Below, in pieces: positions 1 to 13,895 of a DNA stretch of 64,000 nt. The notes beneath the pieces were generated by a model, which saw only the letters and a program-made list of their open reading frames with translations, did not search any database and was not told the DNA's origin. How positions within the stretch are numbered: the stretch's first letter is position 1; the number at the start of each line of letters is the position of its first letter. Source of the stretch: Babylonia areolata (Eukaryota > Mollusca > Gastropoda > Neogastropoda > Buccinidae); contig NC_134898.1 of assembly GCF_041734735.1 (NCBI RefSeq), positions 45,506,341 to 45,570,340 of the forward strand. Reading direction: 5' to 3'. The translations under genes were made by a program, and so were the position numbers.

Positions 1-333
1 AAACATTTGCAAAATAAATAAAACTTCCATGTTTAGCAAAAGAAGTTCCTGTTTGAACAAAAAAATGATAATAATGACTGCTCTTGTTGTTGGGTCAGAA
101 TATCAGATCAAAGTGCCAAGTTTAGAAAATACAAAAAATATAAATATAACAGTAAATGCAGTTTGCATATAATTAGGCATCTTTTTTTTTCTTTCTTTTT
201 TTGTGCCCATCCCAGAGGTGCAATATTGCTTTAAACAAGATGACTGGAAAGAACTGAATTTTTCCTATTTTTATGCCTAATCTGGTGTCAGCTGACAAAG
301 TATTTGCAGAGAAAATGTCAATGTTAAAGTTTA

Positions 334-370
<37 letters not shown>

Positions 371-932
371 ACCGTACACCGGGTTAAAACATAGACTCAC
401 ATTGTTTACACAAGTGAGTCAAAAAGCCTGCATGTAAGTGTGTGTATGGATGTTCCTGTTCGAGCGTGCACGGGCGTCCGAGTGTGTGCGTGAGCGTGTG
501 TGGGCGTGCGCATGTGTATTTTTCAGTCTTTTATGAAAACGTGTCCTTCAAGAACTTAGGGTAGGTAGGCCTAATTGCGAACGATCCAGTTGAAGCAACC
601 AGCTCAACGTGTGTACTGTACAGATAACAGCTTGTACGATCGTCAAATGTAGCTCTTCTGTTTTTGAAGACTTCCTCCGATTGGTTGCACCAGGAAAAAG
701 TTCTTCTACTTCTTCTTTTCAACGGTTGTTTTTTTTTTAGTTTGTTTGTTTGTTGTTTTTTCCCCCAACGTTTGAAATAGTAGGGGTGCCTGAGGATAAA
801 TGCGAACGGGCAAGTTTAATTGCGAACGATGTGTCCGGGTAAATGTGGACAATTGAAACAGAAGCAGTTCTTGAACTCATCAGACATAACATTGGAATAT
901 CACACCAGACTGTTGTATTGTTGGTTTTGATA

Positions 933-982
<50 letters not shown>

Positions 983-1429
983 TTAAACGCACACACCCCA
1001 CACCACACACAAACACACCCTTTTGAAAGCTCCCAGTACAACATTGTTCGCAAATAGACTCACGTCGGTCAAACAATCCTATGGTCTAATTGCAAACTAC
1101 ACTATTTAGGAGATTCCTGTCAAAACTAACATGCTTTCTTAAATTCTCCCAGCACTGGTAATGCACAATTCATAAAGCATATCCAGTCAAATCAGCTAAT
1201 TTTAAACTGTGTCAAAGTTCAAGTCCTTATACTTGATTCTTGATTCCCTTGATTTTAGGATTTTGAGAACACGTTTGTGAGCTCGGTCGGCAAGTGTGTG
1301 TGTGTGTGTGTGTGTGCCGTGGAAGCCTAGAAATAAGTGTGTGGAGGAGAGGGGCTAGTGAGGGTCGGGGGGGAGGTGTGGGGGTGGGTTGCAGGGTAAT
1401 ATGTATGTGTGTGTATGTGTGTGTGTCAG

Positions 1430-1670
1430 GGCTCATGTACGTTTATGTGTGTTTGATTGTGCTTTCATATCTGTGAAACTGCATGTTTGTTGTATATCCG
1501 ATATGCATATGTGTGTGTATGTGTGAATGTGTGTCTGCATGTTTTACATTTACTTGCTTATTCATCATCATTGTTGTCTTTATTTTTTGTCTTTTTTTTT
1601 CTTTTTCTTTTTTTGTACGCTTACAGTTGACTTCATCAAGTTGTTGCGCCTTATAAATATTATTATTAGT
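1430..1670 (+). mobile_element. LINE-type 3' tail, TG-rich
   Basis: This stretch matches 32590-32850 almost throughout, from the gtttatgtgtgtttg start to ttgcgccttataaatatta. The end ttgcgccttataaatattattatta resembles the 3' ends of the LINE pieces elsewhere in the window. Confidence 0.55.
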
Positions 1671-1850
1671 CGTAGTAGTTCTTTTTATGTATTAACCTAT
1701 TACTTATTTATTTATTTATTTACTTATTTCTTTTTATTTTATTCTTTTTTCTCTTTTTTCTCTTTTTTTTCTTTTTTTTCTTTTTTTTTTTTTTAATTCT
1801 TTTTTTTTAATTTTGTTTGTTTGTTTGGTTGTTTGTTTGTTGTTTTTTTC

Positions 1851-1977
1851 TCAAGGCCTGGCTAAGCGCGTTGGGTTACGCTGCTGGTCAGGCATCTGCT
1901 TGGCAGATGTGGTGTAGCGTATATGGATTTGTCCGAACGCAGTGACGCCTCCTTGAGCTACTGATACTGATACTGAT
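1851..1977 (+). mobile_element. SINE 3' part (tail type b)
   Basis: Runs from tcaaggcctggctaagcg through a hairpin (catctgcttggcagatg) to the tandem ctgatactgatactga end. The same sequence is the 3' part of the full-length SINE at 30355-30784. Confidence 0.75.
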
Positions 1978-2243
1978 GGTCGGCAATGGTGCACGAAGAG
2001 AAGAAGGAGCGCGGAAATAGCCAGAAATAGCTATGTTTGACTGGTTCTTGGACATGGATATTCATTAAGGTATCAGAACGGGATCGAACCAGACGTTGAA
2101 TTGTGAAATGTGTGTGGTGAGAACGCTTCGAAGTGGGTCGGTACACGAACCGTTCGCAATTGATTACACGCTGTTCGCAATTAGGTATACCTACCCTACA
2201 GTCCTTGGTGAATCCTTATCATGAAAATGATAAGTATGGCTGT

Positions 2244-2246
<3 letters not shown>

Positions 2247-2294
<48 letters not shown>
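2247..2294. repeat. (TG)n microsatellite at splice acceptor of exon B1
   Basis: A TG run of about 48 bases followed only by aacag and then exon B1. It takes the place of a normal polypyrimidine tract. Confidence 0.9.
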
Positions 2295-2296
<2 letters not shown>

Positions 2297-2299
2297 CAG

Positions 2300-3609
2300 C
2301 AACCAGGAATGCGGATGGAGAATCAGAACAGAAGGACTTTGGTACAAGGTGCGTCTCTACGTGGCTGACATCAATCTGGAAGACTCCGATGACTGTAAAT
2401 TCGACAACCTGTCAATTTACGACGGAGGTAATAAAATCATGGTTCTCTTTAAAGCACATAAAACTGTTGAGCTTTCTGGTGTGAAATGCATGTGATGGCT
2501 CACAACTTTCACGTTACTGATAGCCATGGTATACCTACATCGTTCGTGCTAACTGTGTATGATGTCTTTTTTTCCCAAATTTTTGTCATGACAAGGAAAA
2601 ACACAAGACGATTGACCTAGCATGTGTAGAAAAAAAGGAATGTCTGGTTGTTCGTCGATTGGTGTTCAATCATATACGTAAAAAATAAATAAATAAATAA
2701 ATAAAACAAATAAAAAATTTTAATCCTGCAAGATCATGTATCAGCAGATTCAATATTTACGAATATGTTGATATGGTATGGGTGAAAAGCGATGTCCATT
2801 TACCGCCAGATAGATATTAAGATATTGTAAATCATTTCAGAATAACGTTTTGTACCTGGTTTCGCAGATGAGAGTGTGTTGAACAGACATGAGGAAGCCT
2901 GAAGAACATTGAGGTATTTTGACTAGTGAAACTGATTCAGTTACTGAAGCCACCGTGGTCGAGACACACTAGCTGGATTTGAGAAAACGCGCTATGTTGA
3001 TGAATAATGCATGTGACGATTGGCCAATGAAATTGTTTGGATCAGAGTTCGACCGTGAACCCAGACTACGATATGTTTTGACTGGCCCACATTACGGCTT
3101 TAATCCGCATGTAGACAAGGCATCAACCTTCATGTAGACCTTCATGCAAGTTTTATCGCATGGTTTTCCCGTGGCAAAATGGGTCATCTTCTGATTGATC
3201 AACGCTCATTACTATAAGTTGGAGAGTTTTCACTGACGCGAAAAAAGTATGAAAATGACTATGTGATCCCCTGACTGATAGGAAAAAGCACACACTTGTA
3301 AATGAATGAACGTACCATCCTTAATTAAGAAACAAATGATCTTCAGGAGTTTGAATCTTTGAATTGCATTCAAAAGTTCCTGTTTTTTTTCCTCAGGTCT
3401 GCCATCCAGTGACAATCTCCTTGCAAAACTATGCGGAACCGACGTGTCGAGCAGAAATTTCTACAGTTCTGGCCCAGAGGTCTTTGTGAAGTTCAGGTCC
3501 GATAATTCAGTAACCTCCAAAGGATTTATGCTGTCGTATAAGGCCATCCGGAGTTCGACAACGTTACCCACAACCACCACTACCACCATCCCCTTTCCTG
3601 ATCACTTTT
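2300..3609 (+). CDS. CUB domain 1, exons B1 and C1 (A exon outside window)
   Basis: B1 is 2300-2427 (128 bp) and C1 is 3397-3609 (213 bp). B1 reads NQECGWRIRTEGLWYK and ends FDNLSIYDG; it is one codon shorter than the other B exons. C1 begins LPSSDNLLAKLCGT and carries a Thr-rich linker with FPDHF at the end. Phases fit the other domains: B starts with one base of a split codon, C starts with two, and C ends with one. The B1 acceptor is preceded directly by a long TG run. This domain is clearly more diverged than domains 2-4. Confidence 0.85.
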
Positions 3610-6600
3610 GTGAGTTGTACTTTTGTTCCAGAGCCTTGGCCTGTGTGTCCCTCTTTATCTTTATCATTCTTATCAGTGTGTGTGTGTGTGTGTGTGTGTG
3701 AAGTTATGGCCTTTATGGTGGTGATGCTGAATGGGGTTGCCTTCAAGCGTATGGTAATAAGCCGGCTGGATATAGGTCGGCACCGCATAACAGAGTTCAC
3801 GGTGTCTTTGTGAACGAAAAGTCCGACGTCATGAGCATGCTTGTCTTTTCGTCAGCTGAAGTAAAGTTTGTGGCTTACCTGAGTCGTAGCTTCTCCACAG
3901 TTTTCCTGCGTACCTCACAGAGTTCCAGGATTGTCAACTGGTAATCCTTCATGGGATGGGCGAATTCTTCTATCCTCCCAGAGTCTTTTAGAGTTTTAAC
4001 ATTCCATGTGCTGGTCGTGATGTTGTTCACCAAACAGAGTATGATAACTTTTTTTTAAGCTCCACTGCTGGCTTATTTTTTAATCTAAAATCGTGAAATG
4101 GATGATGAGACTTAAAATGAACTACCCAACTAACCGATCAAATCTATTTTGTATTTGTATTTCTTTTTTTATCACAACAGATTTCTCTGTGTGAAATCCG
4201 GGCTGCTCTCCCCAGGGAGAGCGCGTCGCTACACTGCAGCGCCACCCTTTTTTTTTTCTTTTGCATTTTTTCCTGCGTGTAGTTTTATTTGTTTTTCCTA
4301 TCGAAGTGGATTTTTCTCTAGAATTTTGCCAGGAACAGCACTTTTGTTGCCGTGGGTTCTTTTACGTGCGCTGAGTGCATGCTGCACACGGGACTCGGTT
4401 TATCGTCTCATCCCAATGACTAGCGTCCAGACCACCACTCAAGGTCTAGTGGAGGGGGAGAAAATATCGGCGGCTGAGCCGTGATTCGAATCAGCGCGCT
4501 CAGATTCTCTCGCTTCCTAGGCGGACGCGTTACCTCTAGGCCATCACTCCACATCTACTGCCATTTCCTTCCATTGTCCACAGCCTGTGGGACTGCACGG
4601 ATTCTGACAGCATCAGCTTACGACCCCAAGGCACTGTTGTCTCCAAACTACCCCAGCCCTTATCCTATGTAAGTACTACTGAGCAAAACTGTCAAGCTTT
4701 ATTGAGATTAATAATTTGCTGTCAGAGTACTAGGCAAGATTTAGCCACATGCATTCAGCACGAGATAATGATTTGGTTTTTTAAATGTTAGTTGATGTTG
4801 TTGTTTTTATTGGAAATGAAACAACTGTACTGAGCATTTGTTAATTACAGATTGTGTTTAATTCTGTTTGAAGTCAAGCTTTACAGCACAAACTATTAAA
4901 ACTGGGAGTTTCTGGCCAAATATTTGATGTAATAGCAAACATGGATAACCAAATATTATCCGTTTAATCATGTGTGTGTCTGTGCGTGGGTGTTAGTGTG
5001 AGTGTTGGAGTGTAACAGTTGTAAGATTGATAGTATGCTACTTTGTGAGTTTTATGCATTGTGTTTTTTTATAATATTAATGATTCTGTTTTATGTTTCT
5101 ACTACTTTTTATATGCTTTCTTGTTTCACTTTAGGTACTGGATTGTAAAGCGCTTAGAGCTTGCTTATGCTTGTATTATAGCGCTATATAAAAATAAAAT
5201 ATTACTATTATTATTATTATTATTATTATCTTCTGTTTTATTGACGGGAATTAAGTATCTCATAATTTTTTATCTTGGAAGTTTCGGAAGGGTTCGGCTA
5301 GGATTGGACATTCGCGTGTTCTATTTTCATCATTCATAAATGATCTTGAACATTGTCTAACTGATAATGATTGTCTCTACTTATAACCGACTTAACTTTG
5401 TCCAGATATTTATGGATTATATTTATTGTACTTTTAATCGCAGAAAATATCATTTTATCAGCTAGCAATCAATACCTGGAAAAAAAGAAGGAAAAAAAAG
5501 AAAGCCTGAAATGGAAACCCAATCGAAGTGAACCCAAACAAAATATTGTCATTTTTTCATAGCGGAAAGAATCTTCACGATGTTGTTACTTTTAATGATC
5601 AAAGGTTAGAAGTATTTAAATCATTTCCGCATTGAATTAGGCATTGTGTTCACTAGAACAGATTTATCATTTGCAACCAATAATTGAAAGAAATAGTCAT
5701 TGTTAGAGAACGCACAAAATCCAAAACTGCGTCTTGGAATTTGGGGGGATACTTCAGTTTTGTTTCTGTGGTAACATCAGGTTAAATTGTGTGGATAGGA
5801 GGTTTGGGGCACGAAAATGCAGATAGTTTAGATAAATTATTAGTCAAGTGTTTTGAAATATATATTCAGATTAAACAGAAATACTGTGACTCAAAATCAT
5901 TTATGGAGAAACAGGCATTTATCATAATCACGTTTTGGACTGATAATTTATATTTTCCACCATGCACGAATATTATCAGAAATTACATGGTATTTTGTAT
6001 AAGCTACAAAAAGAAGGGATTTTTACGACACCATGGTTAATTTGTACCACGAATATTTAAACAGGGTAAGTTTTTATTGTTTTGGGATTCACAATCGCCT
6101 TCGAACGAAAAGAGTAAAATGTCAAAATATCAGACAGAAGTTACGAAATAACCATGCATGGATGTGGCATAACTCTGTAAAATAGTATGCTAATAACTGT
6201 TTATTTCATGGAAACTTTAAACTTGATTGTGGAAGAGAAAAACAGGCCAATGCATCGACCTGATAATGACATTTTATTATTAATCCACTACGGGTGTATT
6301 CAAAAATTAACAATTGAGACTGGTAGATGTCATGTTATTTCAAATACTTGTGGTAACTTTGATTAGTGCATGAGTGGTAACGAGCTGCATTTTATTACGT
6401 AATGCACTAAATTTGCAGATCTTCGAAATCTGTTCATATCGGAGAAATATTTGAATCCGAAATCAGTTTTTAGTCTTTGCAATTAGTGGAGAGCAGTGAG
6501 GGGACTGAACATGAAAATGGGGACATTAATTTTTTTTTTTTTTTTTTTTTTTCAAAATTAGAAAAGCTACGATTGTAGTTTACTTGTCTGCTTTTATCAT

Positions 6601-9600
6601 CAATTTCATGGGAGTTAGTTGTTAAGTATTAATTTCAGTGAGAAACACCAAACAATGTTAATTAATATCGTTCTTGCTTCAAAAGGGGGTCGAATGATTT
6701 TATATATTCTTTGTTTTGATTTTTTATGTGTATGGTGTACTTCTGTCTGATCAGCAACCAGGAATGCGAATGGAGAATCAGAACAGAGAACCAGTGGTAT
6801 AACAACGTGCATCTCCTCGTGGCTGATATCCATCTGGAACACTCAGATGGCTGTGTCTACGACAGTCTGTCTATTTTTGACGGAGGTAATGAAACCATGG
6901 TTTTCCTTGAATTACATGATAGAGCTTCCCCGTGTAGTATGCACACTTAAGTGATGTGTCACAACTGTCACGTGACTGGAACCATGGTACAAGAGCAATG
7001 TATATTTAAGTGATGTGTCACAACAGTTACGTAACAGGTAATCTTGATACAAGAGCAAGACACCGTTAGTGCCAACTGTTTATTATGTCTTTCCCCCCAC
7101 CCCCCCTCCCCCCTCCCCAACTTTTGTCATGACAAGGAAAAAACACAAAAATAACATGTGTAGAAAAAAAAGGAAAGTCTGGTTGTTTGTCAACTGGTTT
7201 TCAGTCCAAATACTGCAAGATATCAGAGGATTCGAAATTTACGAACTTGTTGATAAGGTCTGGGTGAAAAGCGATGTCCAGTTACCACCAGATAGGTATT
7301 AATTAAGATATTGTAGATTATTTCAGAATAACATTTCTACAGGTCTGGCTTCACCAGGGAAAGAGTGTTGAACAAACATAAGGTAGTGCAGAGAACGTAG
7401 AGGTATTTCGACTCACGGAACTGATTGAGAACCGCTGAAGCCATTAATTGTGGTCGAGAGACACTGATTGGAGAAAACGCGCTATGTTGATGATTAATGC
7501 ATGTGATGATTGGCCAATGAAATTGTTTGGCTAGAGTTCGACCTTGAACCTAGAACGAATGTATGTTTCAAATGGTCGAACTTAAGGCTTTAACCCTCAT
7601 GAAGACAAGACTTCATATAGACTTTCAGGCAAGTTTTATCGTATCGTTTCCATGCTTCACGCCACCAAAAACAAAAAACAAAACAACAACAACAACAACA
7701 ACAAATTATGTGATCCTCTGAATGATGGAGGGAAAAAAAACATTTGAACGGAAGAACGCACGATCTTTACATTAACGATTCTTCTTCTTTCATAACTGCC
7801 CGCCTTCATCAAGTTGAAGATTCTGGCATTTACAAAGGTTCCAGTTTGCTGTTGTGTTGTGGGGTTTGCTTGGGTAGTGAGTGCCTAACTAAGGGGACTG
7901 GACAAAGGGGCTGGGGCCACCCACCCCTTTTTCAGACCTCTAGACAGTATTGGTAGGTCCTACTTTGTAGTGGGTGGGAAGGAATTTGGGAGTTGGGGGG
8001 AGGGTGGTTGGGGGGAGGGAGGGGCTTGGGAGGGGGAGGGGAGGGGGCGGAGGTCAGAAGTAGGATTGGAGGCTTTCCACCGAGGCTGATATTGCCTCAA
8101 GCGGAAGCTTGTTGTACTCCCTGGTAGTGCGGGGAAAGAAAGAAAATTTCCTGTAGTCCCTGTACCAGGTTTCCGTGGTGTACTGTTGATCATGGGAGTA
8201 CCTGGTGTTGTGCTTGGGCTTCTGAAAAGCTGGTGCTCGCGTAGTGTCGATGATTATGTCTCCATGGCGGAACTTGTGCATCGTTATCAGGCGGGATCTC
8301 TTTCGCCGTTCTTCTAGTGGTGCCCAACTTAGCTGATGTAGCTCCTGATTGCTCCTAATGTGTTTTGAACTTTGCTCATCATTTTTGAATTGTGTTCACT
8401 AGTTCCTGTTTTTGTGTGTTTTTTCACAGGTCAGCCAAGCAATGACAGTCTTCTTGCAAAACTATGCGGAACCAACGGCTTGCGCAGATCTTTCTACAGT
8501 TCTGGTCAGGAGATCCTTGTAAAGTTCAAGTCCGATTCATCAGAAGCTTACAGAGGATTCAGATTGTTGTACAAAGCTGTCCACCGTTTGACAACTTTAC
8601 CCACAACCACCACCACTCCTGATTACTTTCGTGAGTTTACATTTATTTGTATGTCCCTCTTTGTCATTGTCATTGTTATCAGTGTGTGTGTGTGTGTGTG
8701 TGTGTGAAGGTCAGTACTTGCCCCTAGCTTTTTGTGTCACATATTTTTTCCACTTTTAGATTTGAAAATAAATTTTGGACTGTTAATTTGTTCTAAAATT
8801 TAAATTTTCGCTTTAGTGAGCTAGCACTCACGTATTGTTAACAGAGAAAAAGATATTATTAACAAAAAGAGGGCCCTGTCGAATTACGGAGATTAGTTCC
8901 TCGTTGCTTAAATGGGAATGTTTCTGTTCAGTTAGCAGCCAGGAGCAAGCGGCAAGTCGGATGGGCACTCCACAGTGCAAACAGCTGTAGCTTGCTGTGC
9001 TTGCTCTTCTACCTTTGGAGGAGCAAAATGGCAAACATTGCACTGATCCTAACTCCACCCCCACCCCCACTCCTGTTTTTAAGATTCAAAGTTAAACACT
9101 TTTTTTCTTTCTTTTTTTTCTTTCTTTTTTACGTGTCTTCCCCTTCCCTATGAAAAACGAGACGATGAGGGCCTGGATTTTATAATTGGCTCTGTTACTG
9201 AATATCCTTCGTATAATGAGCCTCAGTTTTGGGCTTGTGATGCAAGGTCCAGCAGTGCTGGACCCCTGGCACCTTGGACATTTCCTTTGGCGCTGGCACA
9301 GCAGTTACTGACTAGGGTTTCACATATGAACCTGTCAAGGCAGTGCCCTTCTTTTGCTCTGCATACTGTCGATCAGTTTGACTTGGTGCAGTATAGGACA
9401 TCAAAATTGAGAAAGTCTTCTCGTTACACTCCATGTTTTCGTTTTAATTCACTTACCATGTCAAACTCAGTCAGTCTGGTTCTCAACGCTGTTCTTCTGT
9501 GGTTCACATGGGTCATCCTTTGTGGACCACGGAATGGCTATTCAGCACTGAAGGCAGGGAATCATGCTGATTGGCTGAACTGACGACGGCCATGGCTGGA

Positions 9601-9914
9601 GAAAGTTGGCCAACTGAGCAAAGCAACAGGCATAGTTCACACTACTTTGACACGGTAACTATATTCAACCAAACAGGGAATATAATAACAGTTTAAAAAT
9701 ACTGCCCATTTCTGGTTTATCTTTTAACTGAAAAAAATCATCAAATGGATGAAGACACTATGAATAGACTAACCAACTAACCGATCAATATACGGCTATT
9801 TCTTCCCATTGTCGACAGCCTGTGGGACTGCACGGATTCTGACAGCATCAGATGATATCTCCAGGGCACTGGTGTCTCCAAACTACCCCAGCAATTATCC
9901 TAAGTAAGTACTAC

Positions 9915-9974
<60 letters not shown>

Positions 9975-11674
9975 GGTATTATAGTTGTTTAGATGAACGA
10001 TGAATGTAGCTATCCTGTTCTAATGAAGCCAAATTTCTAGTTAATGATCAGCCGAATCCAAGTGATACAAACAGTCCTACTTTAATCCTGTCGATAATCA
10101 ATCTGAATATACTTTGGATTTTTTTTATGCTGATCTCACTCATCTAGGCAGGAGTTCTAGGCAAGATTTAGCCACATGCATTCAGCACGAGATAATGATT
10201 TGGTTTTTTAAATGTTAGTTGATGTTGTTATTGTTTTTATTGGAAATGAAACAAGTGTACTGAGCATTTGTTAATTACAAATGGTGCTTAATTCTGTTTG
10301 AAATCAAGCCTTACAGCACAAACTATTAAAACTGGGAGTTTCTGGCCAAATATTTGATGTAATAGCAAACATGGATAACCAAATGTTATCTTCTGCTTTG
10401 TTGACAGGAATTAAATATCTAATCATCTTGGAAGTTTCGGAAGGGTTCGGCTAGGATTGGACATTCACGTGTTCTATTTTCATCTTTCATAAATGTTCTT
10501 GTACATTATCTAACTGATAATGATTGTCTCTACTTAAAACCGACATACCTTTGTCCAGATATTTATAGATTATATTCGGTTACTTGTACTTTTAATCGCA
10601 GAAAATATCATTTTATCAGCTAGCAATCAATACCTGGAAAAAAAAGGGAAAAAAAGAAAGCCTGAAATGGAAACCCAATTGAAGTGAACCCAAACAAAAT
10701 ATTGTTATTTTTTCATAGCGGAAAGAATCTTCACGATGTTGTTACTTTTAATGATCAAAGGTTAGAAGTATTTAAATCATTTCCGCATTGAATTAGGCAT
10801 TGTGTTCAGTACAACAGATTTATCGCTTGCAACCAATAATTGAAAGAAATAGTCATTGTTAGAGAACGCACAAAATCCAAAACTGCGTCTTGGAATTTGG
10901 GGGGATACTTCAGTTTTGTTTCTGTGGTAACATCAGGTTAAATTGTGTGGATAGGAGGTTTGGGGCACGAAAATGCAGATAGTTTAGATAAATTATTAGT
11001 CAAGTGTTTTGAAATATATATTCAGATTAAACAGAAATACTGTGACTCAAAATCATTTATGGAGAAACAGGCATTTATCATAATCACGTTTTGGACTGAT
11101 AATTTATATTTTCCACCATGCACGAATATTATCAGAAATTACATGGTATTTTGTATAAGCTACAAAAAGAAGGGATTTTTACGACACCATGGTTAATTTG
11201 TACCACGAATATTTAAACAGGGTAAGTTTTTATTGTTTTGGGATTCACAGTCGCCTTCGAACGAAAAGAGTAAAATGTCAAAATATCAGACAGAAGTTAC
11301 GAAATAACCATGCATGGATGTGGCATAACTCTGTAAAATAGTATGTTAATAACTGTTTATTTCATGGAAACTTTAAACTTGATTGTGGAAGAGAAAAATA
11401 GGCCAATGCATCGACCTGATAATGACATTTTATTATTAATCCAATACGGGTGTATTCAAAATTAACAATTGAGACTGGTAGATGTCATGTTATTTCAAAT
11501 ACTTGTGGTAACTTCGATTAGTGCATGAGTGATAACGAGCTGCATTTTATTACGTAATGCACTAAATTTGCAGATCTTCGAAATCTGTTCATATCGGAGA
11601 AATATTTGAATCCGAAATCAGTTTTTAGTCTTTGCAATTAGTGGAGAGCAGTGAGGGGACTGAACATGAAAATG

Positions 11675-11716
<42 letters not shown>

Positions 11717-13856
11717 CAAAATTAGAAAAGCTACGATTGTAGTTTACTTGTCTGCTTTTATCATCAATTTCATGGGAGTTAGTTGTTAAGTATTAATTTC
11801 AGTGAGAAACACCAAACAATGTTAATTAATATCGTTCTTGCTTCAAAAGGGGGTCGAATGATTTTATATATTCTTTGTTTTGATTTTTTATGTGTATGGT
11901 GTACTTCTGTCTGATCAGCAACCAGGAATGCGAATGGAGAATCAGAACAGAGAACCAGTGGTATAACAACGTGCATCTCCTCGTGGCTGATATCCATCTG
12001 GAACAGTCAGATGGCTGTGTCTACGACAGTCTGTCTATTTTTGACGGAGGTAATGAAACCATGGTTTTCCTTGAATTACATGATAGAGCTTCCCCGTGTA
12101 GTATGCATACTTAAGTGATGTGTCACAACTGTCACGTGACTGGAACCATGGTACAAGAGCAATGTATATTTAAGTGATGTGTCACAACAGTTACGTAACA
12201 GGTAATCTCGATACAAGAGCAAGACACCGTTAGTGCCAACTGTTTATTATGTCTTTCCCCCCACCCCCCCTCCCCCCTCCCCAACTTTTGTCATGACAAG
12301 GAAAAAACACAAAAATAACATGTGTAGAAAAAAAGGAAAGTCTGGTTGTTTGTCAATTGGTTTTCAGTCCAAATACTGCAAGATATCAGAGGATTCGAAA
12401 TTTACGAACTTGTTGATAAGGTCTGGGTGAAAAGCGATGTCCAGTTACCACCAGATAGGTATTAATTAAGATATTGTAGATTATTTCAGAATAACATTTC
12501 TACAGGTCTGGCTTCACCAGGGAAAGAGTGTTGAACAAACATAAGGTAGTGCAGAGAACGTAGAGGTATTTCGACTCACGGAACTGATTGAGAACCGCTG
12601 AAGCCATTAATTGTGGTCGAGAGACACTGATTGGAGAAAACGCGCTATGTTGATGATTAATGCATGTGATGATTGGCCAATGAAATTGTTTGGCTAGAGT
12701 TCGACCTTGAACCTAGAACGAATGTATGTTTCAAATGGTCGAACTTAAGGCTTTAACCCTCATGAAGACAAGACTTCATATAGACTTTCAGGCAAGTTTT
12801 ATCGTATCGTTTCCATGCTTCACGCCACCAAAAACAAAAAACAAAAAAACAACAACAACAACAACAAATTATGTGATCCTCTGAATGATGGAGGGAAAAA
12901 AAACATTTGAACGGAAGAACGCACGATCTTTACATTAACGATTCTTCTTCTTTCATAACTGCCCGCCTTCATCAAGTTGAAGATTCTGGCATTTACAAAG
13001 GTTCCAGTTTGCTGTTGTGTTGTGGGGTTTGCTTGGGTAGTGAGTGCCTAACAAAGGGGACTGGACAAAGGGGCTGGGGCCACCCACCCCTTTTTCAGAC
13101 CTCTAGACAGTATTGGTAGGTCCTACTTTGTAGTGGGTGGGAAGGAATTTGGGAGTTGGGGGGAGGGTGGTTGGGGGGAGGGAGGGGCTTGGGAGGGGGA
13201 GGGGAGGGGGGGGAGGTCAGAAGTAGGATTGGAGGCTTTCCACCGAGGCTGATATTGCCTCAGGCGGAAGCTTGTTGTACTCCCTGGTAGTGCGGGGAAA
13301 GAAAGAATATTTCCTGTAGTCCCTGTACCAGGTTTCTGTGGTGTACTGTTGATCGTGGGAGTGCCTGGTGTTGTGCTTGGGCTTCTGAAAAGCTGGTGCT
13401 CGCGTGTTGTCGATGATTATGTCTCCATGGCGGAACTTGTGCATCGTTATCAGGCGGGATCTCTTTCGCCGTTCTTCTAGTGGTGCCCAACTTAGCTGAT
13501 GTAGCTCCTGATTGCTCCTAATGTGTTTTGAACTTTGCTCTTCATTTTTTAATTGTGTTCACTAGTTCCTGTTATTGTGTGTTTTTTCACAGGTCTGCCA
13601 AGCAATGACAGTCTTCTTGCAAAACTATGCGGAACCAACGGCTTGCGCAGATCTTTCTACAGTTCTGGTCAGGAGATCCTTGTAAAGTTCAAGTCCGATT
13701 CATCAGAAGCTTACAGAGGATTCAGATTGTTGTACAAAGCTGTCCACCTTTTGACAACTTTACCCACAGCCACCACCACTCCTGATTACTTTCGTGAGTT
13801 TACTTTTATTTCAAAGCTTTAGCTTGTATGTCCCTCTTTGTCATTGTCATTGTTAT

Positions 13857-13895
<39 letters not shown>

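Larger units (their letters stand above)
559..2196. mobile_element. candidate nonautonomous DNA transposon with terminal inverted repeats
   Basis: The left end GGGTAGGTAGGCCTAATTGC and, on the other strand from 2196, GGGTAGGTATACCTAATTGC agree over about 24 bases with two mismatches. Both are flanked by TA. The motif AATTGCGAAC or a close form recurs inside near both ends (573, 798, 818, 1046 reversed, 2150 and 2171 reversed). No transposase is seen. The interior holds nested repeats, including a LINE-type tail (about 1430-1670) and a SINE end (1851-1977). Confidence 0.6.

Noticed and set aside
737-982. Cys-Val repeat proteins (also in many other places)
   Set aside because: Translations of CA/TG microsatellites.
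5789-6040. 83-codon frame repeated at 10945-11196
   Set aside because: Same reason: intronic and copied with the unit; in unit 3 the frame is not kept.
9287-9583. 98-codon + strand frame kept in all three units (also 14455-14751 and 19527-19823)
   Set aside because: The units are nearly identical as a whole, so an open frame is preserved without selection. It lies in a C-A intron and resembles no known protein.
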